From positions 24,677,440-24,741,439 of the forward strand of contig NC_092688.1 in NCBI RefSeq assembly GCF_964275005.1: DNA of 64,000 nucleotides, read 5' to 3'. The stretch's first letter is position 1. Each line of letters opens with the position of its first letter. Shown here one piece after another: positions 48,578-60,784 of this stretch. This DNA comes from Diadema setosum (taxonomy: Eukaryota > Echinodermata > Echinoidea > Diadematoida > Diadematidae). The position numbers and the translations under genes are program-made. The notes beneath the pieces were generated by a model, which was given only the letters and a program-made list of their open reading frames with translations, did not search any database and had not been told where the DNA came from.

Positions 48578-50160
48578 ATATGGATGCCTTTTCACTTAAT
48601 GTATCCCACCAGCCGGTCAAGCGGTCAGTTGCGAGTGAGAGTACTTCTCCATCTATTCATGATGGACCACTACCTGAAAAGCAAACAACTAGAGCTAGCA
48701 TTGCTCCAAGAGATCTCAGGAAATGTATCTTTTGCCAAGCAATGACCTATGTCAAGTCACACTCAGGTAGTAGGGTGGCAGAGACTCTTATAACTTGCCA
48801 ATCTCAGGAGGTTGCCGAAAACATCCAAAGATGATTTGATGCCTTAAATGGAATACATCAATACTGAAATAATCAAGGATATGAAGGTAATGCAAATGGC
48901 TGATCTTCTTAGGAAGTTCAAAGAGCTCCTCTTTGATGCTGGCACTGAATCTGACTATCGATCAGAAAAACTTGGAAGAAGAATAGTGAGCCACTATGGA
49001 AATCAGTTGTCTTTTTGGAATCCGAAGAATCGTTCCGAGTCTGAGATGGTATTCCTTGAAGAGGTACCAAAGGGCTCAATTGCTGAGGCAGGTGTGCAGT
49101 CTGCATCTACTTCTGTGGAAGAAGAAGCATGGGGCAGCGACATCATCTCAAATGATGAAAGTGAGGGAAAAAGCTTGCAACATGTGGTAGTTATCATACA
49201 ACAGGCTCTACTTCAGGTGAATTCAGCGGTCTCCCAACCCATTAGGCCTGAAGATATAGATGAGAACAATGTTCACATTCCGAATTCTGCGTGTATAACC
49301 TGCTGGCCTGCATTATTCACGGAAAATGCAAGTTTCAAGTAGATCAGTGGGTTTCTGTACCAGCTACCATCCATCGTCAAGTCCTCTCTATCAGTCAAGA
49401 TCTCATACATGCCATGAGTCGGGGACGAGTAAAAACTCCAAAGCATGTGGCACTTCCTTTCCTTGTTAGAACCCTAGGTGGATCTTCAGAAATGATAACT
49501 GTCTTGAACAGAATGGGTCATGGTTTGTCTCACACACAGGTAGAAGAGATGGAAACTTCGCTTGAAGAAAATGTCTCAAAGACTAACCTTACTCCAGTTT
49601 GCCAAGCATCTGACAAAATGATGTATTTGAGACATTTTGTTGGGATATAACAGTGACCTTCAAGAAGAGACGCTCTCTGGACGTGGAACTACACACTGCA
49701 CTAGTGGCATAGTACTACAAACTAGACGTCAAGAAACAGGGTTGTCAAAGTCTTCCACCAATGCTCGAAACACAAAATCTGACGGCGCCGTCAACAATTG
49801 CAGGCGTTCCATTAAGCCCGAGCCAAATGCAGTGATACCGTACCAATCAGTTCCAAGGAAAGGACCAGCTAGAGAAACCAGTAGTTGATCAAGATCTTCT
49901 GACAGCATCGTCTTCTGAAAATGCTGTAGCAAGGAAAAATGATTTTGCTTGGTTCTTGACTAGGTTGGCGCCTGAGGAAGTGATGTTCCAAGAATGTGAT
50001 GACAAACATCAGAATGTCCCCAGCTGGACTGCTTTTAACAGGCTTATTCAGGAGAGCATACCAAGTCTGAGCACTATCAGCTATCGCCCGTCAATCGATG
50101 CAAGCCTGACGGTTATGTCTACTGTTTACACCTTGTTGAGTAGGGGGTGTGCGTGGCCGC
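48578..50160 (+). pseudogene. Decayed ORF of an uncharacterised, probably element-encoded protein
   Basis: Follows a TTTTTTTCAG acceptor-like tract. Successive frames read MDAFSLNVSHQPVKRS, a Cys pair RKCIFCQ, LLRKFKELLFDAG, TPKHVALPFLVRTLGGS, VLNRMGHGLSHTQVEEMETS, EETLSGRGTTHCTSGIV and FAWFLTRLAPEE, then stop near VYTLLSRG at about 50150 where GC-rich Gypsy sequence begins. At least three frameshifts separate the pieces. I recall similar multi-copy proteins of unknown function in cnidarian and echinoderm genomes, but cannot check. Its place between the two TIRs suggests it belongs to the element, possibly its transposase. No catalytic triad was recognised. Confidence 0.6.
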
Positions 50161-53100
50161 ATTGATGAAGAGGATTCATCCCCTATCACGTCGCAACCGG
50201 ACAGTACTCCCATACCTGATTTCCCATGCCCATGACGTGAGGCCCCTTCCCACTTCCCACTTCCCTCCCCTTCCCGGCAACCGAGGAGAACTGTGCGAGA
50301 CTTGGAGACTGGCTACTTGCATACTACCGGTCCAGCACTTTCAATGTGTGTGATCACCAGCCCCTACCGATGATGTCTGGTTCCCCTATGCGCCTACTCG
50401 TGGAAACGGGAGCCAAACCAGTGGCTCACCATACCCCCATACCCATCCCCATCCGTTGGCAGGATGACGTGAAGAAGGGCCTTGATCAGGACGTCCGACT
50501 CCGGTAAGCCCAGGCGTACGGTTGACTTCCAGGCACTCAATCGCCATGCTACCCGAGAGACCCACTATACACAATCCCCGTTCCACCAGGCCCGTGTGGT
50601 TCCATCTAACATGCACAAAACTCTGTTAGATGCATGGAATGGATATCACAGCGTTCCCCTTGATGTGCGGGACCGCCATCTCACCGCCTTTATCACCCCG
50701 TGGGGTCACTATTGGTACCTCGTGGCCCCTCAGGGGTACATCGCCTCGGGGACTGCTATAGCCGCCGGGTTGATGACATCGTGGCAGATTTCCCAGCGAA
50801 GACAAAGTGTGTGGACGACACACTCATGTGGTTGGATAGCATAGTATTCAGAATGCCTTCTTCCAGGTGGCTTGATGTATGTGGCCGCAACGGCATCACT
50901 TTGAACTCATCCAAGTTCGTCTTTGCACTGCAGACCATCGAGTTTGCCAGATTTGAGATAACCCCAGCGACTGTCCGCCCCTGCCCGTGCTTCCTCCAGG
51001 CCATCCGCGAATTCCCCGCACCCGAGAACGTCACCGATGTCCGCAGCTGGTTCAGCCTGTAGAACAAGGTGTCCTACACCTTTGCCTCTGCAGACCAGAT
51101 GCTTCCCTTCAGAAGACTCCTCAAGCCAGGCAGCCATTTTCAATGGACAGACATCCTGCAAGAACTCTTTGATGAAGCGAAGTCCCTGATCATCGGGGAG
51201 ATCCAGGAAGGTGTCACTATCTTTGACAAGGGAAGACCCAACTGCCTGGCCACGGATTGGTCAAAGGACGGGATCGGTTTTTGGCTGCTACAGAAGCACT
51301 ACCTGTGCCGGAGCACCAAGCCCTTCTGCTGCAAGTCTGGTTGGCGGGTCACCCTCGTCGGCAGCCGGTTCACATCTGGGTTCTGGATGTTCTGGATGCC
51401 CTCGATAAGGCGCGTCATTTTGTCCTTATAATTGGGTGCTCTGACTTGACAGTCGCTGTGGATCACAAGCCTCTGTTGAAGATATGTGGTGATTGCTCTC
51501 TTGACACCAGCCCCTACCCCCATTTTCGCAACCTCAAGGAGAGGACCCTGCGATATTGGTTCCATGTGGTGCACATCCCGGGCCTTTGTCACACTGCGGC
51601 TGATGCTCTCTTATGCCATCCAGTTAGTGAGTCCCAGCCGCTACACCTCCCGGATGACATTGCCAACCTCCAGGGACCCACTAGTGAGTCTGGCCACGTC
51701 GAACTCCCACGTGCCATCCTAGCTGCCACCCAGTGTTGTGTGGAGGGCATGGCGGACACTCCACAGGTTTGCGCCCAGGGTACCCCCGATGACAATGCCA
51801 TCGTTGAGTCGGTCACTTGGGATGACATCCTCTTAGCCACCTCCAGCGACCCCCCCCCCCTTACTCGACTTGGTGGAGAATGGCTTCCCAGACTGCCGCG
51901 ATGACTTACCTGTTGATCTTCGTCCCAGCCGCTACACCTCCTGGATGATATCGCCAACCTCCAGGGACCCACTAGTGAGTCTGGCCACGTCGAACTCCAA
52001 CTTGCCATCCTAGCTGCCACCCAGTGTTGTGTGGAGGGCATGGCGGACACTCCACAGGTTTGCGCCCAGGGTACCCCCGATGACAATGCCATCATTGAGT
52101 CAGTCACTTGGGATGACATCCTCTTAGCCACCTCCAGCGACCCCCCCCCCCCCTTCCCCCTCTTACTCGACTTGATGGAGAATGGCTTCCCAGACTGCCG
52201 CGATGACTTACTTGTTGATCTTTGCCGGAATCACCAATTTCACGATGGTCTATCCAGTTTTGATGGGATGGTGCTCTACAACGACCGTATCGTGATTCCC
52301 TCCACTCTGCGAGAGAAGGCCCTTTGAGCCCTCCACTCGGCCAACCAAGGGGTTTCTCAAATGTGTTCCAGGGCTGAATCCTCCTTCTGGCCTGGGATGT
52401 CATCTGACATAACGGACCTGCAGGCACGATGTTCAACATGCAACTGCATGGCTCCCTCTCAGCCGTGCGCCTCGTGGCCGACTACTTCCATTATCATGGT
52501 CGGTCCTTCCTCGTTGTGGTGGACAGATACAGCAATTGGCCGATCGTAGAAGAGGCTGCCAACGGGGCCGCCGGGCTGCGATTGCCGCATTTAGAAGCAT
52601 ATTCATCACCTACGGCATTAGCGACGAGCTCACCTCTGACGGTGGGCCTGAGTTCACGTCCAACAAGACCAGGACATTTCTCCGGGCTTGGGGGTCCACC
52701 ATCGCATCTCCTCTGTCACGTTTCCACACAGTAATTGCCGTGCAGAGGTCGGGGTCAAGATGGTCCAAGACGGTCAAACGTCTCATCGCCGGGAACACCA
52801 GTGCTGATGGCTCCCTCGACACTGATGAATTCCAGCGTGCCATCCTGCAGTATCGGAACACTCCCGACCGTGACACTTGCCTATCCCCTGCCCAGTGTGC
52901 CTTTGGTCGGCCTATCCAGGATTTCATCCTCATCCACCCGGGCAAGTATCGTCCCCACTCAACATGGCGGGACACTCTTTCATCGCGGGAGAAGGCCTTG
53001 CGGAATAGGCACATGCGCGCTGCCGAACATCTCTCCGCCCACACACGGGTACTCCCCCCACTTTCCGTTGGTGACGACATCCACATCCAGAACCAAACAG

Positions 53101-53605
53101 GCCCCCACCTGACAAAGTGGGACAATTAGACTGGAATAGTGGTTGAAGCGCGTAAGTTCGACCAGTATGTCATCAGGGTGGACAGCTCAGGACGTGTCAC
53201 ACTCCATAACAGGAAGTTCCTCCGCACGTACCAGCCGGTTATCCCTTGGGCGACCCTCACCACATACCCAGGCCCCTCCACGGTCTCGCCTCCACCTCGT
53301 GCCATTCACCCCACCACGACGTGTGGGGTGACAGCCCAAGTGATCAGCCCAAGTGATCAGCCCATTTCCTCCGGCTCACCAAACCACGCCCCTACCTCAC
53401 AGTTGCCTGTGGGCCTGGAACCTGCCCTGCTCCGTCTGTGTTCTCTTTCCATTCAATGCCCCGGGACGTAAGGAGGAGCCTCTCCCTGCAGCACCAGACG
53501 CTGACCCCTTCCCTCCCACGCTCCGACGCTCTACACCACGGAAGGCTCCATCTGGCTCATCTCCATTACTGATCAGACTTGTCACTGTTCTTTCATCTCG
53601 TTAGA
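50160..53605 (+). mobile_element. Ty3/Gypsy retrotransposon pol relic, LTRs not found
   Basis: A GC-rich block in AT-rich DNA. Reverse transcriptase motifs include KTLLDAWNGYHSVPL, FITPWGHYWYLVAPQGY and the catalytic VDD (CVDDTLMW). RNase H shows LATDWSKDGIGFWLLQKHY and VDHKPLL. Integrase shows a remnant zinc finger (ARCSTCNCM), VVVDRYSNWPI and [10 protein letters not shown], then a C-terminal region ending with FLRTYQPV. Stops and frameshifts break every domain, so it is dead. No gag, protease or flanking LTR was found. Confidence 0.8.
51631..52215 (+). repeat. 291-bp tandem duplication inside the Gypsy relic
   Basis: The segment beginning GTCCCAGCCGCTACACCTCC is repeated with an offset of 291 bp and few differences, in the linker between RNase H and integrase. 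The second copy has a longer C-run. Confidence 0.85.
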
Positions 53606-54474
53606 TAGGTGTTATTTGTTGGTTAACTTTTTGCGCGTTGGACTTCAGTTGACTTTTACTTGTTGCTCAGTTCCTTGTTATTCAGTCTTTCTGGAATCTA
53701 AGTTTTATTGCTCCAAAAGCCTTGGGTGGCATAGATAATTATTTTTATAACTTGATATATCTTTTTTCCTTTTGCAGCCTCCATTGGACTTAGTGTGATT
53801 ATTGCTTGATTTGAACAATCGGATATTGATAGCAAAGAGCAATACTCATCTATTGTTCTCTATTTTCAAAAAATTTCATTTAAAAGGTATGTTATGTCTT
53901 TAATTGGAGTCATGGTTGTCAGTACTTTTTATAATTTTGCAGAACAGACCATATCCAGCAACAGGGCAAGGAAACAAACAAAGTATATTTATCCTCTCAA
54001 GTTCATGTATATTAAAATCAAGCATGATAATACATTATATATTTTGTAAGATATCTATTATTTTGTGCCCCTCCATCTTCATTTTCAGGTACTGAGATAA
54101 TTTAGAAACAGACTTTCACCTTACGGTAAAGAAACATCCAGCATTTCATCCTCATTGAATACATTGAATGGATTGAATGGATTATCCATCTTGAAATAGA
54201 CATGTATGTAGACTATCCAAGAAGAAGAATCCAAGGAACATTTGTTAATACAACTAACAGTATAGATATGCTATTCCATATTATTCTATTCTGTTCTATG
54301 TGTTGTTGTCAGTTTGGTGAAAGGGCAAATGTTGCAGATCTATGATGAATTAAAATGATGTTATTATACACCCATGTACTTGTACAGCCTTAGAGGAGGC
54401 AGTGGAAAACTTTAAGTTTTCACATACAAAACAAGGAAAAGTAGAAATTACGCGGTGCGTAATGTATGTCCCCG

Positions 54475-55140
54475 CCGGAAGTAGCATTTTCTAGCAAAAT
54501 GTACAATATAGGTCAACAATCAAGGTCAAAGTTCAAAGAAGTCAAAGGTCAAAATTCTGTGCAGAAGTTTTGAAGCCCTCACCTAGTGCCATCACATAAA
54601 GCAAACGGAATCGAAATCGGGTTAGAAATGGCGAAGGAGTAGCATTTTGTAGCAAAATGTACAATACAGGACAAAAATCAAGGTCAAAGGTCAAAGAAGT
54701 CAAAGGTCAAAATTCTGTGTAGAAGTTTTGAAGCCCTCACCTAGTGCCATCACATAAAGCAAACGGAATTGAAATCGGGTTAGAAATGGCGAAGGAGTAG
54801 CATTTTGTAGCAAAATGTACAATACAGGACAAAAATCAAGGTCAAAGGTCAAAATTCTGTGTAGAAGTTTTCAAGCCCTCACCTAGTGCCATCACATAAA
54901 GCAAACGGAATCGAAATCGGGTTAGAAATGGCGAAGGAGTAGCATTTTGTAGCAAAATGTACAATACAGGACAAAAATCAAGGTCAAAGGTCAAAGAAGT
55001 CAAAGGTCAAAATTCTGTGTAGAAGTTTTGAAGCCCTCACCTAGTGCCATCACATAAAGCAAACGGAATTGAAATCGGGTTAGAAATGGCGAAGGAGTAG
55101 CAGTTTGTAGCAAAATGTACAATATAGGTCAAAAATCAAG
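54475..55140 (+). repeat. Tandem repeat, about 4 units of 142-158 bp
   Basis: Units start GCGAAGGAGTAGCATTTTGT at 54631, 54789, 54931 and 55089, with a partial unit before. The 142-bp unit lacks a 16-bp piece. Each holds AAGGTCAAAGGTCA, a direct repeat of AGGTCA with 1-bp spacing. Confidence 0.85.
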
Positions 55141-55171
55141 CTATCATGAATCATTTGCACTAAATACTGTT

Positions 55172-55569
55172 GTTGCCATGGTAACAAAAAGGAGCAATCT
55201 TTTCATTTATTTAGAAAAAAAACAACAACACACTTTGTAGATTGTGAACTTTAATGATTTGATTATTAGGGATTCTCGCAAAGGAACTGACTTTTATTAT
55301 ATAAATTAAATGCTTTGACCTTGAGTATGACCTTGAGAGTGACCTTTGAAAATGACCTTGAGAAGGATTTAGAGGGTAAACAAACCAGATACCCTCTATT
55401 GAGAATACCTAAAATGCTTAATCACAATAAATAATGAGAAATGATAAGTTGAATGGTCATTATTTTACATTGTTACACATTTTAAACACAAATTTTTATC
55501 ACGTGGGCCTGTTACAGAGCCAAAAGCTCTTCTTTGCACAAGAGACTCAACTTCCGTTTCCATGGTAAC
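55172..55569. promoter_or_regulatory. X-box-like palindromes and AGGTCA array, right arm
   Basis: GTTGCCATGGTAAC at 55172-55185, TGACCTTGA-type sites at 55316-55366 and GTTTCCATGGTAAC at 55556-55569. A further GTTGCCATGGTAAC lies at 55947-55960. Position and order mirror the left arm. Confidence 0.45.
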
Positions 55570-56131
55570 AACTTAGCAGACTGAGGTCATGTGGTAGAGT
55601 TAGAGTCAGCTTGTTTCCTAGTTTGTGTAGCAAACTTATAGTAGTATGTACAGTTCCTTGAAGGATTTGACAAAAACTTTATCACAAAAATTGGTGCTGA
55701 ATTTGTATTAATTTTGTGATATTCAATAATTTGACCTTGAAGTGACCTTCATATCCTCGAAGAATGAGCCATGTTCATATTTATTGCAAAAATCTTTAGT
55801 AAGTTACTTAAGCCCTTATTCCAAGACAAGATTATCCTACTAATTCGATTACTTACAGAAAATTTTTACCTTTAATATATTGTCTCATTCTCTAGAAATA
55901 TCATTGAATCGGCATATGGTTTAAGAGGTTGTGATATATCAACTGCGTTGCCATGGTAACGATCAAGAGTTGGAACCTAAGATCATCATTTCCGAAAAGT
56001 AGAGACTTGTACCTATCCAACGGTACCAAGATATCTTGGGCCCCCTGGGGGTGCTACGAAAATGCAATTTTCAGGCCTTGGCTCATGGACTATATTTGAC
56101 AATTCAGTGAATGATAGTGATGTGACGTGAC

Positions 56132-56800
56132 TCCGCATTGAAAAAAAAAAAAAAAAGCCAGACATGGATTTTTAGGTAAGGGCAGAATCTGAACGAGCAG
56201 AAGCTAAGCTTAAAATGATGCGTAACTCAATTTGATAGAATCTCCTAACCTACATGTATCTAAATACTGGACAGAACGCACACGCTCTGGAAAAGAGGCT
56301 CCGGAGTACCAGGTCTATTCAAGCGCTTAATCTAACCGTGCTAGCTGTGTGAAGAACGGGATAAAAACAGGATGTAAACCACCGGAGTAACGACAATGAA
56401 GAGATTATCAGACTATTAGAAAATAAGCTAAAATTTAGCATGCTCTATCAACATATTTTGTGTATGATTGATGACAACTTTCAAAGCAAGAGTATTATCA
56501 TTCAAAAGTTATTGGGGTTGAAAATGAAGAGTTTGCAAAGGATTTCCAAGAAATGAAAAGGCGCCACTAAAACATGCCTGATCACACTACTCTACAAAAA
56601 AGGATTGTAGAAATATGCTGAAAACACACTTTCCAGTTGATTTTATCCCAAACTAAACAACTATGTCGAAGAAAAAAATAAAGAAATATAAAAGAAAATA
56701 TGAAAACCACACTATTGACTTGGTTGACCCGTTTCACCTTTTTTGAGTCCTCATGTAAGATCAAGGGGTGCTACTTTTTGTTAGATTTGTGATGCACACA
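56132..56800. mobile_element. 690-bp MITE family, decayed copy 9
   Basis: Begins at GCCAGACATGG after a poly-A run and ends ATTTGTGATGCAC. The termini are lost or replaced by CA-rich sequence. Confidence 0.5.
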
Positions 56801-57267
56801 CACATACACACACTCACACACACACACAAACACACACACATACAGGGTATTATGTTACCCTCCGCATTATTTATGTATATGTAAGCTATGACAAAACTGG
56901 TTCTGTCAAACACACAATTTTGAAAGTAATTTTACGTACATTACTAATTGCGTTCTATTCCCCTATTTTTGCACAAACTTTCTTTACTTTCTTCCTTTCT
57001 CTCTCTCTCTCCAAACTTATCTTTCCTTTGCTATGTTTTTCATCCTCAACTCTCATTTATATAGGTGCTAATTTTTTATGTCTTTTTCAACGTGCTTTGA
57101 CGGAATTCTTAATTGTATGTATTTTGTTTTAGAGTGATTATGCTTAAAAATTTCGCAATGCTGTCATGAATTTCACTTTTTATTTCATTTCTATGCTAAT
57201 TCTTATGTAGGCTCACAGCGTAGTCCCCGGACTCTTTCGTGAGTAACAATAAAAGCCAAATTAAATG

Positions 57268-57330
57268 AATGAATGAATGAATGAATGAATGAATGAATGA
57301 ATGAATGAATGAATGAATTAATTAATTAAT
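57268..57330. repeat. (GAAT)n microsatellite
   Basis: About 12 units of GAAT, then ATTA repeats. Confidence 0.9.
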
Positions 57331-57568
57331 TGTCATATCGGTTTTGACAAGTGAAGAGCGAAAGGGATCTACAATATTTGCCTGTGGATATGCACCTCGC
57401 TCATTGTACGGTGTTGTACGATGATTATCTCGTGAGCCACCAGGGCAGATAAGATAGTTGTTTGATTCAACATGATGTAGTATGTGGCTCTCTTCAGGAA
57501 AAACTACTAAGCAGTTCCAGCTTGTGATAGATTATTTCCCCTGAACTTGAATTTCAAGTTGAACAACG

Positions 57569-57945
57569 TCACCACCAGATAATGGGCTTCCAAATCGGGT
57601 GGTTGATGAAGGGTGGAGATTATGATATCGTGGCACAAAAGCTTTCGCGTAAAGTTATGAAACCAAAGTTGCACAAAGGAGCAGAAATGCATTTGAAGGA
57701 TGAATTTTCTCACACTTATATCAAAGATAAAATCTGCTGGACCATAATCTGGATTTTCTCTGTTGCGTGTACTAGCGTTTGACGTGATGGATCATGTATT
57801 TAAAGGAAACCAAAACCAAAATATAAGTGAGAGTTGAGTAACATAAGCAATATAGTAGAAAACATGAACTTTACGCGAAAGCTTTTGTGCCACGATATCA
57901 TAATCTCCACCCTTCATCAACCACCCGATTCGAAAGCCCATTAGC
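57569..57945. repeat. Long inverted repeat, about 88-bp arms
   Basis: Arms at about 57569-57658 and 57866-57950 are nearly identical in inverse orientation (AATCGGGTGGTTGATGAAGG in both), with a spacer of about 210 bp. The spacer has no ORF of note. The paralogous place near 18580 holds a diverged single arm. Confidence 0.75.
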
Positions 57946-59715
57946 TGGTGCTGATGTTATTCAAATTGAACATTGGACAATCGATTCAAAAGTTAACAAT
58001 GTCGGTGTCGTCATCGTTGGATAAGAAGGCTACTGGAGTTCATGACGTCATTATGAACAAAAAAAAATAGGAAGGCAATAAATAATAAGGGAAATACCAT
58101 TGCACATGAAAAGTACACATTTCATCGACTTGGTACTAATATGGTCAGGATAACATTTTTCACCCTGCTTGTTAAGGACCTGGGTCAAGTGCTCGTTCAT
58201 TATACTATAAAAGGAAAAGTGGGTTCTTTGTTGTCAATAATGAAGACATGGGCTGTAGTAATGGTCTATGCCCAGCGACGACACCGAAACTTTAAGAATT
58301 CACAACTTTTCAAACGATTGTCCCATCTCCCTCAAACTTTCTTTGTTGTGTTCTGCTTTCACTCAGTCCACATCGTACTTGGGTTTCGGTATCCTTTAAG
58401 GATATGGTTAGTATTTCAGTGTTGAAGATTATCGTATCAAAAACAATAATAACAGCAATAACGCTGTTAATACTGTTTTCAGAGGCGACAATGGTTTGTC
58501 TTAAACTCCTTCCTCCAACTTTACTTGTTGATGACATGTGCAAACGTAATTATAATGTTTATATTCATAGATACTGTCAATAGGAGGAAATAATTCGTAT
58601 TGAAATTGTATATCAATGGCAAAGTGCTTGAACTGTAGGAATTTATTGCCGTACTAGCGCCCTCTCGAGAAATAAATGACATCTACTCGAGTTTGTGTTT
58701 GGTTTTCTGAAATATAAACAGTGAACTTCACATGAATGTTCATAACAGTAATTCAGTTATACAACACAATTTAATACGCAACTAAGTTGTTGTGTTCATG
58801 TTTTTCATCTATTTCATCATAGATAATCAGGTAGCATGTGTTTACAACGTGCTGCTTAACGTGCTTTTCACCCTATGTGATCACTTACTAAATCACTCAT
58901 TTAGTTAAGCTTGAAGCCACTTTCATAGTTAAATCAATACACTACATACCATCAGTCTGTAAACCGATTTTCTCTCTTGTTTACAAACAGGGCACAAATT
59001 CATTACTTTAAAGCGAATATTCATACAACAATCAGGTACTGCACAGAGAACAAAGAAACAAAGTGAGGGAAAACCAAACATGGGATGGAAGGGAGAGGTA
59101 TAGAGTAGAAGACAGTAATACATGTTTGAAGTCACTACAAATGGGATGCTAATCCGGACAAACATTTAACATTAATAAAAAAAAAATCCAATATACTCTA
59201 ATCTAGTCTATTCAGTAGGAACAAAGTAATATCTTTGATCAAATAACCATGATTTAAATCATATTTTTTTCCGTTACATGAGTTACAATAACAAATAATA
59301 ATCTTTTTTATCAAAGCTAATGCAGCATAATACTGTTGCTGTTTGAACCGAACAAATATCTGCCAAATTTAACATGCCATAACAATAACAAGAAAAGCAG
59401 CAATTGAATCAGAAATCAGAATTAAATCAGAAAGTGGAGAGATTTGAAAAAGGAAATTGAATCATAGAGGTAAAGGGAAACTCATGTAGTAGGAGCGACA
59501 TGATATTTCAAGCATTTAGTATTCATAATAATAATATTAATAGGATCATGACATATTCGACGAAACACCGTCCATATTATCAAATATTTTGCCAAGTAAT
59601 ATTTGTTCTATGCAAATTTACAAGAAATGTACATTGACTGCTTTCGATATTGTGTGTAGTGCAATGTATCTGCAAAGATACTGACCTGGTGCGTTTCATC
59701 TCATGAATTGTTAAT

Positions 59716-60409
59716 TGTGACCGTGCACCTCAAAACGAACATAAAGTCGCACACACTGATTTTGCGTGAGGACTGAAAATAAGTGAAATGCGTCAACCTA
59801 GCCGAACTTGACTTGTTCATATTATCTGAAAGAGCGGGTCTTCTTTTACATAATGCTAAAATTTGGTATCATAAAACGGGCAAGAAAGTGTTTTTTTTTT
59901 TTTAGCAATTTATCTCGAACATTTTTGGTAGAATAGTGTGATTAGGTGTGTATTTAGAATCTCTTTTTTATTCTGAAAAACGTTGTCCACACTCTTCACT
60001 TTCACCTCTAATAACTTTTGAAAGGATAGTGCTACTGCTTTGAAAGTTGGCATTAATCATGGACAGAATGTGTTAATGAGGCATGCTTAATTTCATTTTA
60101 ATCTGATAATCCTTTCATTGTTGTTACCATAGTGGTTTACTTCCTGTTTCTTGTCCCATTCATCGCACAGCCAGCACGGTTTGGTAAAGATTATGCGCTT
60201 GAATAGACATTGTACTTCAGAGCCTCTTTTCTCAGTTCACACTTTTCCTGAGTTTGTGCTTTCTTTCCAATATTTAGATAGGTTAGGAGAGTCCATTTGA
60301 TTTGAGTTATACATCATTTTAAAGCTTAAAGTCTGTTCTTTCAGAATATGGTCTTAAATAAAAATTCATGTCTGGCGACTTTTTGTTTGTTTTGAGGTGC
60401 AGGGTCACA
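59716..60409. mobile_element. 690-bp MITE family, copy 10, only in the gene C flank
   Basis: TGTGACCGTGCACCTC to GAGGTGCAGGGTCACA. The matching gene B flank at about 24505 reads straight through, so this copy inserted after the duplication, or was lost from B. Confidence 0.78.
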
Positions 60410-60580
60410 ATTAGTCTGGTTACAATGTCAGCATCCACGTACTTATCATGACCTTGTTTAATAGTAGTATCATACAGTAGCTATACAGTGCGAGGCATTT
60501 GCATCCAGAAACATGAATGGATAGATTCGATAGTCTAGAGTTAAAGATAAAACATCAGTCACTGAGAGCAACTGTCCCTT

Positions 60581-60784
60581 GATAGATTATTGACTTTTCC
60601 TATGCGAGATCACGAACTGTACACAAAATGCTTTGTAGAAAAAAAAAATCCACATTTTCTTTTAACGATATGAGTTCTAAATGATAGATTATTGACTTTT
60701 CCTATGCGAGATCAGGAACTGTACACAAAATGCTTTGTAGAAAAAAAAATCCACATTTTCTTTTAACGATATAAGTTCCAAATG
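60581..60784. repeat. 102-bp tandem duplication in the gene C flank
   Basis: GATAGATTATTGACTTTTCC starts at 60581 and again at 60683. Gene B has only one copy near 24676. Confidence 0.8.

Larger units (their letters stand above)
45864..56092. mobile_element. 10.2 kb DNA transposon with diverged long TIRs
   Basis: The ends read TAGTCCATGAGCCAAG in inverted orientation and stay similar for about 170 bp; weaker inverted similarity continues to about 800 bp (46660 and 55310). TAT flanks both ends (45861-45863, 56093-56095), suggesting a 3-bp duplication. Inside are a TTAA element, a decayed ORF of an uncharacterised family, a Ty3/Gypsy relic and tandem repeats. The superfamily is not determined. 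Confidence 0.78.

Noticed and set aside
50160..53605. Intact endogenous retrovirus
   Set aside because: No LTR, gag or envelope was seen, and every pol domain is broken by stops or frameshifts.
45864..56092. Polinton/Maverick interpretation of the 10.2 kb element
   Set aside because: No DNA polymerase B, retroviral-type integrase of its own, ATPase or capsid-like frame was seen; the only integrase belongs to the Gypsy relic, and the duplication looks like 3 bp, not 6.
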